This document shows positions 1 through 10,326 of a DNA stretch of 64,000 nucleotides, piece after piece. Position 1 is the first letter of the stretch. The number at the start of each line of letters is the position of its first letter. Made by a program: the position numbers and the translations under genes. The notes under the pieces were generated by a model. It was not told where the DNA came from. It searched no databases and saw only the letters and a list, made by a program, of their open reading frames with translations. The stretch spans positions 33,273,396 through 33,337,395 of the forward strand of contig CM043960.1 in assembly GCA_014529385.2 (NCBI GenBank), given 5' to 3'. This DNA is from Adiantum capillus-veneris (taxonomy: Eukaryota > Streptophyta > Polypodiopsida > Polypodiales > Pteridaceae).

Positions 1-865
1 ATTACGAAGGGGGGAATGTTAAGAGATAGATCAAACGGGCATCCACCTAGCCAAACACGTAGCCGAACGCCACATTTGTAGTCAATTATTTTGCCAAGCT
101 AGTGTAGTGATACTCTGGGTAAATCTTGATTCCAGAGTAGCAGGTCAATTCCCTGAGTTTTAATTCTATCATGATAATTATAAAGCTCCATGTGAGCCAG
201 CCACTGGCCATTAATAATGCCCTAGGTATAAAGGTCAATAACCTTAATGTGAAATAAGGCTTATCTTTCGAGAAAAAAGGAGCTCTGAAAACGTACACTC
301 AAGCTATGAAGTTTCTCCTCCTTGTAATCATCGCAGCTAATGATTGGGTAGTCCATTTTCAGTTTTGAAACTTGCATTGTGTTCCTCTTTCCTTGCTCTT
401 TCAATTAAGTGTATGCATTTTCCGTTTTATTGAGGTTCTTGACTACACGTTAGTGAGCCTAATCTTCATATTTGAGTGCTCAAATCACTGTTTTTAGTCA
501 TTTTGACCATAGGAGAGTGTTCCTAGACCATAGGGCAACCTTTCTAGACTGACCTATTGCAGATTTTAGGACCTTTTTGATGATGGATCGTGATTTTGTT
601 ACCCTGTTGGATTGCAACCAAACTTGGTAGGATAGTGCCCCTAGGTGTCTTAGACCTCCTCCTAAAATTTTGTTGCATTTCGAGTGCCGAAATGGCATGA
701 TGACCTAGAGTTGTGAGAAAGGACATAGGCAAATTTCCCTGATCATTGAGTGTTGGTTTGCTTGTAGAGTTGTTGTGTTTGTTTGTTAAGGTTCACTTCT
801 TGAGATTGACAATCTCAAGGAGTCTCCGTGCCCCATCTGAGTCACTTCCTTGAGTATTGACATTA
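1..865 (+). mobile_element. Right end of an LTR retrotransposon: polypurine tract and 3' LTR-like segment
   Basis: The window opens with a purine run (ACGAAGGGGGGAA) followed directly by TGTTAAGAG, the usual layout of a polypurine tract and the first bases of a 3' LTR. A TATA-like TATAAAG lies at 227-233, where an LTR promoter could sit. The internal part of this element would lie left of the window. The right boundary is uncertain: a CA dinucleotide near 860 (TATTGACA) would close a TG...CA LTR. No coding frame is convincing here. The partner LTR is outside the window, so this is an inference from terminal motifs only. Confidence 0.35.
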
Positions 866-914
866 TGTTAGTACCAAAAAGCTATGCTGCAGACGTCCGT
901 CGTGATGACCCGCG

Positions 915-1152
915 AACAACAGCATCACCTAGCTCACAAGGAACACAAAGATTGTATTGTACCAAGTCTCTCTTGATGGGAGAAACTATAATACAAATGC
1001 CTATTGGAGGGGGAACCGGCTCCACATATATTCGGTCCTCAACTGTTGTCATGTTCTCTAAACTCTCTGTCTTGCGAAATTATTGTTCATGCAAGGTTAA
1101 CTAAATGTTATGTTTATGTTGCTACCATCAATTAAGTTCACCCTCTATGCTA
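915..1152 (+). repeat. Ty3/gypsy LTR fragment, inverted homologue of the LTR at 60533-60757
   Basis: This stretch reads closely like the reverse complement of 60533-60757. Shared runs include TCACAAGGAACACAAAG, TCTCTTGATGGGAGAAAC and GCTACCATCAATTAAG. The right-hand copy lies just outside a primer binding site of a minus-strand gypsy element, so this piece is LTR sequence of the same family in the opposite orientation. Similarity stops near 1152, where the Penelope-like RT remnant begins, so the fragment appears to truncate that gene. A low-complexity reading frame at 850-1104 is an accident of this LTR. Confidence 0.7.
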
Positions 1153-1164
1153 ATATAGAAATGC

Positions 1165-2018
1165 ATGTAACATGTCATTTTTCTGAAGTCTTGATAACTT
1201 TCTGATATAATCCAATTAAACCATGCTAGATAGAGATTACACCACAAGGGGGAACATGCATACCCCATTGGGATTCCTTGTTTCTAATAAAAAATGTAAT
1301 TTCCTAATTTAGATACACAATTATCTAATAAAAATGGTTCAAAGTGATGAGGAATTCAAATGACCATGTAGTCTCTTTATGTTTTTTTGTGAGAATAGTA
1401 TTTTTACGAGATTTTTTAAACCCTTTTTAACTTATTCCACAAAGTAATTTAATAATACATTCAAGTGTGTCAACCAATCCATTATTGCCATAGTGTGGTA
1501 TTGCCTCATAGCAAGCCTTTATATCAAATGTATAAGATGAGAGTATTTTATTTGGAATGTTTATCAAAAAATCATATTGATTATGGATAATCCAATAACC
1601 ATCAGTATTAACTCTTGAGAAGGTTTTTAATTTAGTATGTAAGCCTTCACAGTATTTTACAAACGTCAATGTTTACCGCCTTGAGAATAGATGCCATAAT
1701 GTTAGTTAAAGGGGGAAAAATACAGTCTTGTGCATTAGTTATCCATTTAAATTCCTCCTTGTGAATCTTGTAATTACCCATGAGATAAGGAAGGTTAAGT
1801 TTATAAGAGGGTAGTAATATTTCATTCATCAAAGAGAATTGCAGAACATCCTCAATGATTTCATCCTCAGTTCTATGAGATAATTGAAATTCACTAGATG
1901 AAAGTCTTTTGTAATCCGCTAAGCGTGCTAGCTTTTTACAAATAAAAATGGGTGTCTGGGAAGATTTATCCAAGCCATAAACAAATAGGTGTTCTAGTAG
2001 AAATTCAATTTTATTCAT
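1165..2018 (-). pseudogene. Reverse transcriptase remnant, Penelope-like type, frameshifted and truncated
   Basis: Read on the minus strand, 2018-1647 encodes a 123-residue frame containing LPYLMGNYKIHKEEFKWIT, which fits the K-x-H-K entry to an RT fingers/palm region. A frameshift near 1650-1665 moves to 1669-1427, which contains FDIKACYEAIPH, matching RT motif A (F-D-x-x-x-x-Y-x-x-I-P). Beyond a stop, 1283-1212 encodes GIPMGYACSPLWCNLYL, which fits RT motif B in the GIPMG form. A possible motif C follows as CYMHF near 1170-1190, where a functional enzyme would have Y-x-D-D, so the catalytic pair is missing or decayed. The gene is cut off where the gypsy LTR fragment begins. Penelope-like elements carry this type of RT; the family call rests on motif pattern only. 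I did not find a GIY-YIG endonuclease. Confidence 0.55.
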
Positions 2019-2087
2019 CAGATTAGGGTCCTTAAACTAGGATAGCTGATTGACCCTATGTGACGGGAATTTTTTTTAAATGTTTCA

Positions 2088-2657
2088 TCAATTTTTTCTA
2101 GAAATAATGTTGTGGTCTATAACAGAATCATCTACACCCAAAATATTACATATTTTTGACCAACCAATAATCAATTCTTTTTCCACTTTAATAGGGTCTA
2201 AAGGGACCATAGGAATATGGTTAAGTTTTTTACTAAAAATTTCCTTTAGCATGACATGTCTGCCAATGCTAGTCAGTTGTAATAACATGCATTCCAAAGG
2301 GTTCAATATTGTTTTGAAATTTAGCAAACCTATTTAAGGTCATACATGAACAATCAAGTGACAAGTCAAATGGGATTGAGAAAGTACTAAATGATTTAAA
2401 AAAATATTGTTTAAATTTCTAGTGTATTTCCAACCGAATTTAATATTGAAGGACGTTAAATTTCTAGCTATGCCAATAAAATTCAAAATCTCTTGGTAAA
2501 AAACAGAAGGTTCTATGAAATCGAAAAATTTATCACAAAAAACTATGTGTATGAATCTTCCTTTTGACTTATAGTTTCTAGTCATTTGTTTGAATGAGTT
2601 AGCTTTAGTAAGGATAGTCTGAACCTGTTCCTTGTTGAAGAACTCCAAAGTTTTCAA
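2088..2657 (-). pseudogene. Probable upstream part of the Penelope-like element (no recognised domain)
   Basis: Two minus-strand open stretches, 2657-2340 (105 aa, starting MKTLEFFNKEQVQTIL) and 2327-2088 (79 aa, starting MLNFKTILNPLECML), lie directly upstream of the RT remnant and in the same direction. Their spacing and shared decay suggest they are the region before the RT core of one original protein. I recognise no domain. The second has the form of a helical linker with the segment VPLDPIKVEKELIIGWSK. A plus-strand frame at 2080-2337 is its shadow. What is seen is two adjacent broken frames; membership in the RT gene is inferred. Confidence 0.4.
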
Positions 2658-2746
2658 TGTATCCCCAATATCTTCAGCCCCTCAAAATTGTTGAGGTTTC
2701 TTATGTGCGGTACAAGATGAACTCCCTGGTGTATGTAGAATCTTCT

Positions 2747-3963
2747 TTATGGGTTCCTTGCCTTCAGCGGTCTAAGAATATTTTTTATGGTATTGGCTAT
2801 GGGTGTGTTGGAAAGCCTGGGTAGCAGAGGATTTCCTGGAGAATATAAGACTAGCCCGCGAGAGGCCTCCAACATATGTTCATGAAAATGATAGTAGACT
2901 AGAATAGCATGTGGTACTTCCAGAGGTAAAGTAGCCACCCATGCTATAAATGCATATACTTGTGCAGGTCTGGATGTGAAGGAAAAAAACTTCGGTAAAT
3001 TTTGAAACACATACCATAATAGATGGTCAACCCACAATATAGATGCATTACAGGTAGAATTAGGGTAAGTTTTCTGCATGCACATTTGAAAAAGGGTCTA
3101 TATGTATTCCAACAATTTCTAAGAAACTTCTTTGTATCTTTAACCCGATCTGCAAGGGATAGCCCTTTTGTTCTTGCCACCAGAGATAAATTAGAGCACT
3201 TGTTTGAGTCTACAAAAGCCAAAGAAATCTGTTGAAGCTCAAAAGATAGATCAGTAGACAAAAGGTGTTTAGCTTGTAAAGTTGTGGTTCTACACTGTTC
3301 CACCACTTCTATAGGAATACTGCAGAGTAAGGCCAAATAACTGATCGAAAAAGGTGCACAAATGGTTGATAAGCTCAAAGTTCTAAAGTTGGTTGTTGAG
3401 CCGAATAGAAACCGACTCAGCCGAATAGAATCCAGCTGAAGTTGTCTAGGGGGGATGAGAGGGACAACACCAGAAAAGATATGTGAAATAAACTTTTCAG
3501 GTTTAAAAGAAGTTGGAGTGCCTGCAAGGGCAGAGAGGGCTTCCTGTTCTTGTGGATCATGGAGATCAAAGTCTAGTAGAGGGTTGATCACATTCTCAGA
3601 TTGTTTTATTTATAAAGATAACAAAGTAACATTATTGATAAAATAAAGTTTGTTTACAATAGTGGGGAGAGATGAAAAGTAAAAATCCAAATCAGAGCTA
3701 TCTTGAGTAAGAATGAATGAAACATTAAGTAAGAGATTCTCAAAAAGAGAAAGAAGGCTAGTAGGATCTTTTCTACAGGATGCAAGGAGAGAGATCCAAT
3801 CATTAACAGAAGCAATGTTAAGTACCAATAAGGATCCACTAGATAAGGCTTCAGATTCAAACTCTAAACGCCTTTTATGGAACTCGGGTGCCTTGAAACA
3901 TGAGAGAATACAGTGTGTGGTAATAGGTGGAATTGGTATCCTCTGTTTGCTAGTATAGCCCAA
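2747..3963 (-). pseudogene. Broken minus-strand reading frames of unknown function, possibly the 5' part of the same retroelement
   Basis: Three minus-strand frames follow each other: 3963-3610 (117 aa), 3591-2944 (215 aa) and 3085-2747 (112 aa). The last two overlap in different frames, and the protein-like content passes from one to the other around 3000-3085, which suggests a frameshift. The 215-aa frame is the longest open stretch in the first 10 kb. No catalytic motif or signal peptide is visible; cysteine and aromatic residues are common around RNCWNTYRPFFKCACRK. It could be the N-terminal region of the Penelope-like protein or an unrelated decayed gene. I give no function. Confidence 0.35.
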
Positions 3964-3969
3964 TTTTGT

Positions 3970-5540
3970 TAGAGAGGAGATCCATCCTACTTGCTATGAT
4001 GACATTTATATTAGTAGGCAATTAAGCAAAGATTAGGCAATTAATATAATTTAATTATATAGGATCACACTCGACCAAGAGTGATCAAGAAAATAGTACA
4101 GTGTGTGTGTTTATTATGAAAATCCCCTTTGATATACAAATTTTGCATAATTAAATTACATTAAATACCAATAAAGTACAAAACACTTGTGATATATGAC
4201 AAAACATTTTTATTAATAATGATCCAAATACAACAGTATGGTAACAAGGTTTCGGTGATGAATCCTCTAAGGAACACGATTGAGGTTTATACCTGCCACC
4301 ACCCAACAAGACAGATGTATTAGAACACATTTTGACATTGCAGGAAGACAGGTACAATGCAACCTCAGCCGTTTCTTATCGCTATGAATCCCAAAAAAAT
4401 CCCCGCACACTAAATGCCAGTACATTTTATTCTGGATATTTTACAACTTTCTTGGCCAGTCGGGCAAGATATGGTCTAGTTCTAGACATTGGTATTTTAT
4501 GATTAGTTACAAGGTAAACATGTTCCTGTTTTCTACGCTCTAAGAACATTTTCCTATTGATAGCTGCCATCTTGGCTGGGTCTGTACAAGTATGCATCCT
4601 AGCTGTAAGTTTGTAAGTAAAATCCATGGTACTAGCTTTTTCCTAAAAAAACACATCTATTCATGAGATATTGGCAACCACTGTAATGTGTTATAAAGGC
4701 AAAACTTAGAAATATAACTTATGTTCATTGCAAAACTCCAATACAATATGAGCAAATTAACTTTTATGTCTAGCAAAGGACTCTCTATTTATGAGAAATA
4801 CTTCCAGTATGATGTTTTCTTCCATTACAGACCAAGAATAGTCATATGCCTCACACATGAAGCTGAGAGTATGTTACTCTATGTGAACCAGTATAAGGGT
4901 CAATTCTATTACGTTAACATAACTATACCTGTATTAACAAAAATTTGAGAGCACTTTGTTTGTAATTAGTATAAATTCTCAAGAAAACCATATATCAACA
5001 ATATGACACTTCATGTGTTATGTCCAACCCACATGAGCAACCTCAATTATACTCATGTATGTTGTAACCCACATTAAAGTAAGAATTCTAGCAATCCGAT
5101 CTTTTTTGACAATTTGTAATAATCTCTTCTAGTTCTCCATGATATAGTTCCCTGGATTATGTTATACCATGCTTTCATGTCCAATTACCATATAAATACA
5201 CATGCATACCTTCAAGTAAAGTGTAAGAAAAAAGACCAGTAAATAGATCCTAGAAGCAGCCCGAACGACCATCCTCTTTATGAAAACCCACCTATACTTT
5301 TGAGATCCACACACAATAAAGAAGTGTACTCCAAAAAGTTACATATCTCTGCTGTATTTCTTAACCCGCTTACCCACAATCAAAAAAATGTCTCATTTAG
5401 GCAAAGTGACTAATATGATGAGTATGTGTTTGTGAAACCAAGTATACATTAAGAGCCAGCAAAAACCGTATGCAGCTTTACATGCAGAATTAGTCGACCT
5501 TTCTTGCTAGCTAGACTTATGAGTTGAAAGGCAAAAATCA
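3970..5540. other. AT-rich interval without a recognised gene
   Basis: I see no recognisable coding domain, repeat array or RNA gene here. The only frame with some merit is on the minus strand at 4627-4427 and is listed separately. Other open stretches are short and match nothing I know. Confidence 0.6.
4427..4627 (-). CDS. Small basic hypothetical frame (66 aa), doubtful
   Basis: This minus-strand frame starts in a good plant initiation context (ACCATGG) and encodes a lysine/arginine-rich 66-residue product with the run KMFLERRKQEHVYLVTNHK. No domain is recognised and no transmembrane segment or signal peptide is apparent. It has no neighbouring gene to suggest a role. It could be a single exon, a short real gene or chance. 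I list it only because the start context and composition are better than those of surrounding frames. Confidence 0.15.
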   Translation of the reverse strand: MDFTYKLTARMHTCTDPAKMAAINRKMFLERRKQEHVYLVTNHKIPMSRTRPYLARLAKKVVKYPE

Positions 5541-5556
5541 CCATGCGCGCGCACGT

Positions 5557-5560
5557 GTGC

Positions 5561-5591
<31 letters not shown>
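5557..5591 (+). repeat. Compound (TG)n(AG)n microsatellite
   Basis: A TG run preceded by an alternating CGCGCGCACGTG-type stretch passes directly into an AG run. This is the first of several compound tracts with the same TG-then-AG order on the plus strand. Confidence 0.9.
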
Positions 5592-5794
5592 TATAATTTA
5601 CTTATATTATGTACAATGAGCCAATTATTTTCCAAATGATCACAGTAGGTTAAAAACATACATGTTGATTCGAAACATCGGCCATTTGTACATACGGGAA
5701 TGCACGTAACCGGAGACGATAGCCTTCCACACCAGATACAGAGGGGTAACATCAACTCGAGAAGTGCGTTTTACTATAAATAGTTATGAGACCT

Positions 5795-5797
<3 letters not shown>

Positions 5798-5859
<62 letters not shown>
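5798..5859 (+). repeat. (TG)n microsatellite, about 31 units
   Basis: An uninterrupted TG dinucleotide tract. The VCVCVC and THTHTH frames across it are low-complexity artefacts. Confidence 0.95.
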
Positions 5860-5861
<2 letters not shown>

Positions 5862-5899
5862 ACTCGCTTGCGAGTGTGTGTCTGAGTATGTGTGAGAAT

Positions 5900-6023
5900 A
5901 CATGTGAACGCTTGAGAGATTGTATGCGTAGAAGCTCTGTAGCACTCGGTTGTGCATGCATACATGTGAACGCTTGAGAGATTGTATGCGTAGAAGCTCT
6001 GTAGCACTCGGTTGTGCATGCAC
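5900..6023 (+). repeat. Tandem duplication of a 62-bp unit
   Basis: Two adjacent copies of a 62-bp unit begin ACATGTGAACGCTTGAGAG at 5900 and 5962. Each contains TAGAAGCTCTGTAGCACTCG and ends GTTGTGCATGCA. The copies look identical apart from the right edge, so the duplication is recent. Confidence 0.9.
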
Positions 6024-6029
6024 AGACTT

Positions 6030-6660
6030 CACAAGGCATGTGTATAAATACTACCAAGAAGAACCCGTGTCCCAGCTTACGGCCCAAATGGGTAGCAATA
6101 ACTTCATATGCTAATTTTAACAAGGACACATACCCACTTTACCCAGTAGCAATCCAGCTTGGGAAAGCCGAGTTAAGGAATATGGTAGGTATTCAATACC
6201 CACGGCTATCTTAAGTTGAAGAAATCAAAAGGTAATCTAGCTAAATATCCAAGGTTATCTTCAAGTTAATTACAAATCCGGTAGGAAATACCATTTTATG
6301 TATGACAAAAACCACTGAATTTATTGGAAAGCACATCTTCCACTCTATTTACAAGGTAGGTAAAGTTTTGCATATATGAAAATATTTCTCATGATAATAC
6401 TGTATCTTTGATCCTAATAAATGTCTGATCATACATTGTCCAAAGGATTTCCAGTGGATCCCGTACTTCCTGAAGCACTTTTTGTTTGTATCTACAATTA
6501 ATTAATCATGTTAGAGTTAGACTCTCTTATGATATACAGTACCTGGACAATTCTAGCTTATTATATTATACTTGTTACTGGCTTTAAATGTCAAACCCTG
6601 TACGGTATTGTGTGTAAAAGTAAGAATTTTTCCTGTAATCATTTGAAATCCGCGCGTGCT
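6030..6660. other. Interval without a recognised gene
   Basis: No coding domain or repeat structure is visible. The reading frames at 6014-6214 and 6508-6696 lack recognisable content. Confidence 0.5.
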
Positions 6661-6788
6661 ATAAGTGTGTGTGTGTGTGTGTGCACGTGCACTTGAGTAT
6701 TAGGGTCTGATTTTTGTCAAGATATGCACTATAATTATGTAAGGGGTTGCTCTTCTGATAAGAAATCAGGACAAACCAATGTAATGAG

Positions 6789-6810
6789 TGTGTGTGTGTG
6801 TGTGTGTGTG

Positions 6811-6856
<46 letters not shown>

Positions 6857-6947
6857 CAACTCCATATGGGCCTCCATTTGCCCATCAAAAGAGAAATATT
6901 GATGGAGGAAGATAGAGAGGGTGATCAGGGGGTTGAACGCCAGTATG

Positions 6948-7044
<97 letters not shown>

Positions 7045-7145
7045 TGGTAGCTCCTTAAGGGCTTGAATTTTCCCATAGGGAGAGAAAGATTGATGGAGGG
7101 AGATAACGAGGGTAAATGAGGATTTGTGCATCAACGCGCGTGTGC

Positions 7146-7227
<82 letters not shown>

Positions 7228-7300
7228 TAAATATCATAGGAGCACACTAAGATATCTCAAATCTCTAACCTGGCAAGTCTTTAATTTAAGAATTGTTGTT

Positions 7301-7359
<59 letters not shown>

Positions 7360-7489
7360 TTAAATATGATAGGAACACACTAAGATATCTCAAATCTCTA
7401 GCCTGACAAGTCTTTAATTTAAGGATTGTTCTTTAAGAGGGATTTTTTATGTTCAATCGACCACAATCAAATCTTGATCTCGAGATCTC

Positions 7490-7557
<68 letters not shown>

Positions 7558-7686
7558 TAAATATCATAGGAACACACTAAGATATCTCAAATGTCTAGCC
7601 TGACAAGTCTTTAATTTAAGGATTGTTCTTTAAGAGGGAATTTTTATAATCAATCGACCACAGTCAAATCTTGATCTCAAGATCTC

Positions 7687-7730
<44 letters not shown>
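6789..7730 (+). repeat. Cluster of compound TG/AG microsatellites with duplicated spacer modules
   Basis: Six dinucleotide tracts follow one another at about 6789-6851, 6951-7041, 7139-7222, 7298-7357, 7494-7552 and 7689-7725. The first four are TG followed by AG; the last two are AG only. The spacers are themselves repeated. One module, beginning GTTTAAATAT and containing CACACTAAGATATCTCAAAT and TCTTTAATTTAAG, occurs three times near 7225, 7358 and 7555. Another, containing GATGGAGG(G/A)AGATA, occurs near 6900 and 7090. This is a higher-order tandem structure built from microsatellite plus spacer. Confidence 0.9.
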
Positions 7731-7732
<2 letters not shown>

Positions 7733-7799
7733 TATCATCTTCCTGGAGTGATCCACTCTACCTATAAGTGTGCGTACGAACACTTATATACACCTACAA

Positions 7800-7802
<3 letters not shown>

Positions 7803-7842
<40 letters not shown>

Positions 7843-7962
7843 AACCAATCGGCATGCTTTTCTTGGCCGCGGAAACGCCCGGGTCACTTTGCCTCTCTCT
7901 AGCAAAACCGAGCCACGAGCGAGTATGGGGTTCTCTTTTTTTCTCTTTAACACGCTCCTTTT

Positions 7963-8009
<47 letters not shown>

Positions 8010-8443
8010 TCTTCAAGCCGTTGTGAGTTTTGATCATCTATTTGGTAGTAAAAGGTCTCTCTATGTCTCTTTCATTATGTGGTTGGGCTCTTCCATGCGT
8101 TGTCTAGCTCACCTTTGTCCACACGTGAGTACATACTGTGGATGGGCCTCAAGGTCAGGGGAAAGACTGTTGCTGTAGATGGATGTGAACCAGGACGGCG
8201 TAGATGGACATGAAGCAGGGCTAACAATAGGCATGGTGCACGATCGTGTTGCTTACGAGATACTTTGTTTTTTAGAGTAAAAGTGAGTGTGGAGAGGAAA
8301 AGTATGCGCTACAAGCGGCAAGGAGAGAGGAAGAGAGAGAGAGAGAGGGGTGGATATTTCTCCATGAGGGGGTAGGGGCCGACAACCTACACAGGTGCAT
8401 GAGCTCGTGTACAAGGCAAGGCCTAGATGCAGCCACTCTCTCG

Positions 8444-8504
<61 letters not shown>
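7803..8504 (+). repeat. Microsatellite-rich interval: (TG)n, (CT)n and (TG)n
   Basis: Dinucleotide tracts lie at 7803-7840 (TG), about 7968-8012 (CT, with one GT interruption) and 8448-8504 (TG), with a short AG tract near 8332-8346. The sequence between and just after them, to about 8640, contains no recognised gene. Confidence 0.9.
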
Positions 8505-8854
8505 TCGACTCTCAAGCATGCACAAACACGTACAGACTTTCTCTCGCTAATGTGGATATGTAGGAGTTTCCAGGGGAGATAAGGTGAAGGGGGTCACAAG
8601 GGGCTTTGGAAAGCTTACCATATAGTAAAAAATATATGATTGCTAGATGATTCACTGGTTCCAATATACACATCTAGTAAGAGTGCAAACTAGTAAAAAA
8701 GAGACAACCCCTAGATGCTACATATAGTAATTTTGTTACTATATGAAGAGTTGAATAGCAATATGGAAATTCAAGTCTCAATATGGTAAGAAAATTTCTA
8801 GTTCAATGTACGAGTTGACTCAGTTACTAGTTTGACCTTACATATCAGTGTTTT

Positions 8855-9070
8855 CAAACTAGTAAGTCAACCAACAATTTTTGTTTACGACCTAGCAAGT
8901 CATCTAGTAATATACAAGAACGGTTAATTGCAAGCTAGTAGTTCATCTAGCAACTTTCTTATAAACAAACTAATAAGTCATCTAGCAACTTTTCTATAAA
9001 CGACCTAGTAGTTCACCTAGTAATTCATTAAGGAACATGTAGACACAAACTAGTGATTCATCTACAAAAT
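8855..9070 (+). repeat. Degenerate tandem array, about 34-44 bp period, CTAGTAA-type core
   Basis: Six degenerate units carry the pattern (C/G)A(A/C)CTAGTA(A/G)(T)TCA(T/A)CTAG(C/T)AA. Starts are near 8855, 8889, 8931, 8966, 9002 and 9046, giving steps of 34, 42, 35, 36 and 44 bp. The copies are diverged, so the array is old. CTAG-rich sequence also occurs just upstream (8645-8850) without clear periodicity. Confidence 0.7.
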
Positions 9071-9095
9071 TTTTCCATAAGCCAACATTAGGAGA

Positions 9096-10283
9096 CTAAA
9101 GTAAGCTTAACTCATAAAGATAGCTATGAGTACAACAAATGAAATTTAGCAAGCTTCCATAACGTGTGTTACATGCTACAATTCTTAAATCATGTGGTTG
9201 GATTATAAAACTACTGTCATTTGTTACAATGATATCCTTCATGGATAAAGAGCCAACTTTTTCAAAATAAAAATTTATCAAGCCTTCTAACAAAAGCCAT
9301 GTAGCTAAATCTTCACACATAGTGGAAGTATTAGCATCCTCATTTGCTCTCTTCTTGAGGAAACTATTTGATTTCTGCATAGCAAAATACGTTGGCTTGA
9401 TCAAGTGGTACAAGTCTTGTACTTTCTTGAGATTTAGCCACTTCATTAATAAAGTTTCTTTTGCCATCCCTAGACAAATTTCGTGCCTACATAATTGTCA
9501 TATCAAAATAACATGGTTTAAAAAGAGACACTATTATTTTTGTAAACATAAGTAAGGCAATGTTGCTAGCGTTTATTACAAACCTGAGATTCCAACACAC
9601 ATTGATTTTGATTCATTGAACATCCCCCATCATATTTGTGATCCTAAAACATTTAAATTCCACTCTTTCATCCTAAAACATGCAAAAATAATCTTATTTT
9701 TGTGAAGAAAAATACCTTTTTCTTTTTAAGCTTCGAAAACTTTGAAGCTTGATCTTTCTCCTTTAGTGGCTCTTCAATCTTAGAAGTAGCCTATAGAAGT
9801 GGGAAAACATGGGTTTTTTATAACATCAAAATTAAGTAAGGTAAGTATTTCATTAAATAAATATTCCATGTGAAGCATGTTTGAATAGTACTTTTCACTT
9901 TAGTGTGCTTTTTCTTTTTTGTTCTTGGCTTGCACCACATAAAATTTGTGCCCTTCCATTGATTTTTTCCTTCACAAATTATTCAAGAAGAGAGTGCAAT
10001 ATTAATTGACACAACAAAAAGTTTTAGAGTGAAAAAAATACGTGACTTAGAATTGTACATGTTTTGTGATATGGTTATCACACTCATCTAATCCATTGTT
10101 TACTTCCCTATCCTTTTCTTGAAAGCAATCAACAAACTCTTCATCTTGCATATATATGCCTGCGCATTAAGCAATTGAATTTGGATATCTCACACACACA
10201 TACACACACGCACACAAAACTAGCTGAATTTACCTCAATTATTTCAATTGCTATCTTTATGTGTGTGTGTGTGTGCACACGTA

Positions 10284-10326
<43 letters not shown>

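Noticed and set aside
2747-3963. GIY-YIG endonuclease of a Penelope-like element
   Set aside because: I looked for the G-I-Y and Y-I-G motifs in the broken frames and did not find them.
6789-7730. CRISPR-like array because of repeats with spacers
   Set aside because: Repeats are dinucleotide tracts of variable length and the spacers are themselves repeated; not CRISPR.
5774-8525. Frames made of THTHTH, VCVCVC, LSLSLS or RERERE
   Set aside because: Direct translations of TG, CA, CT and AG dinucleotide tracts; no independent coding content.
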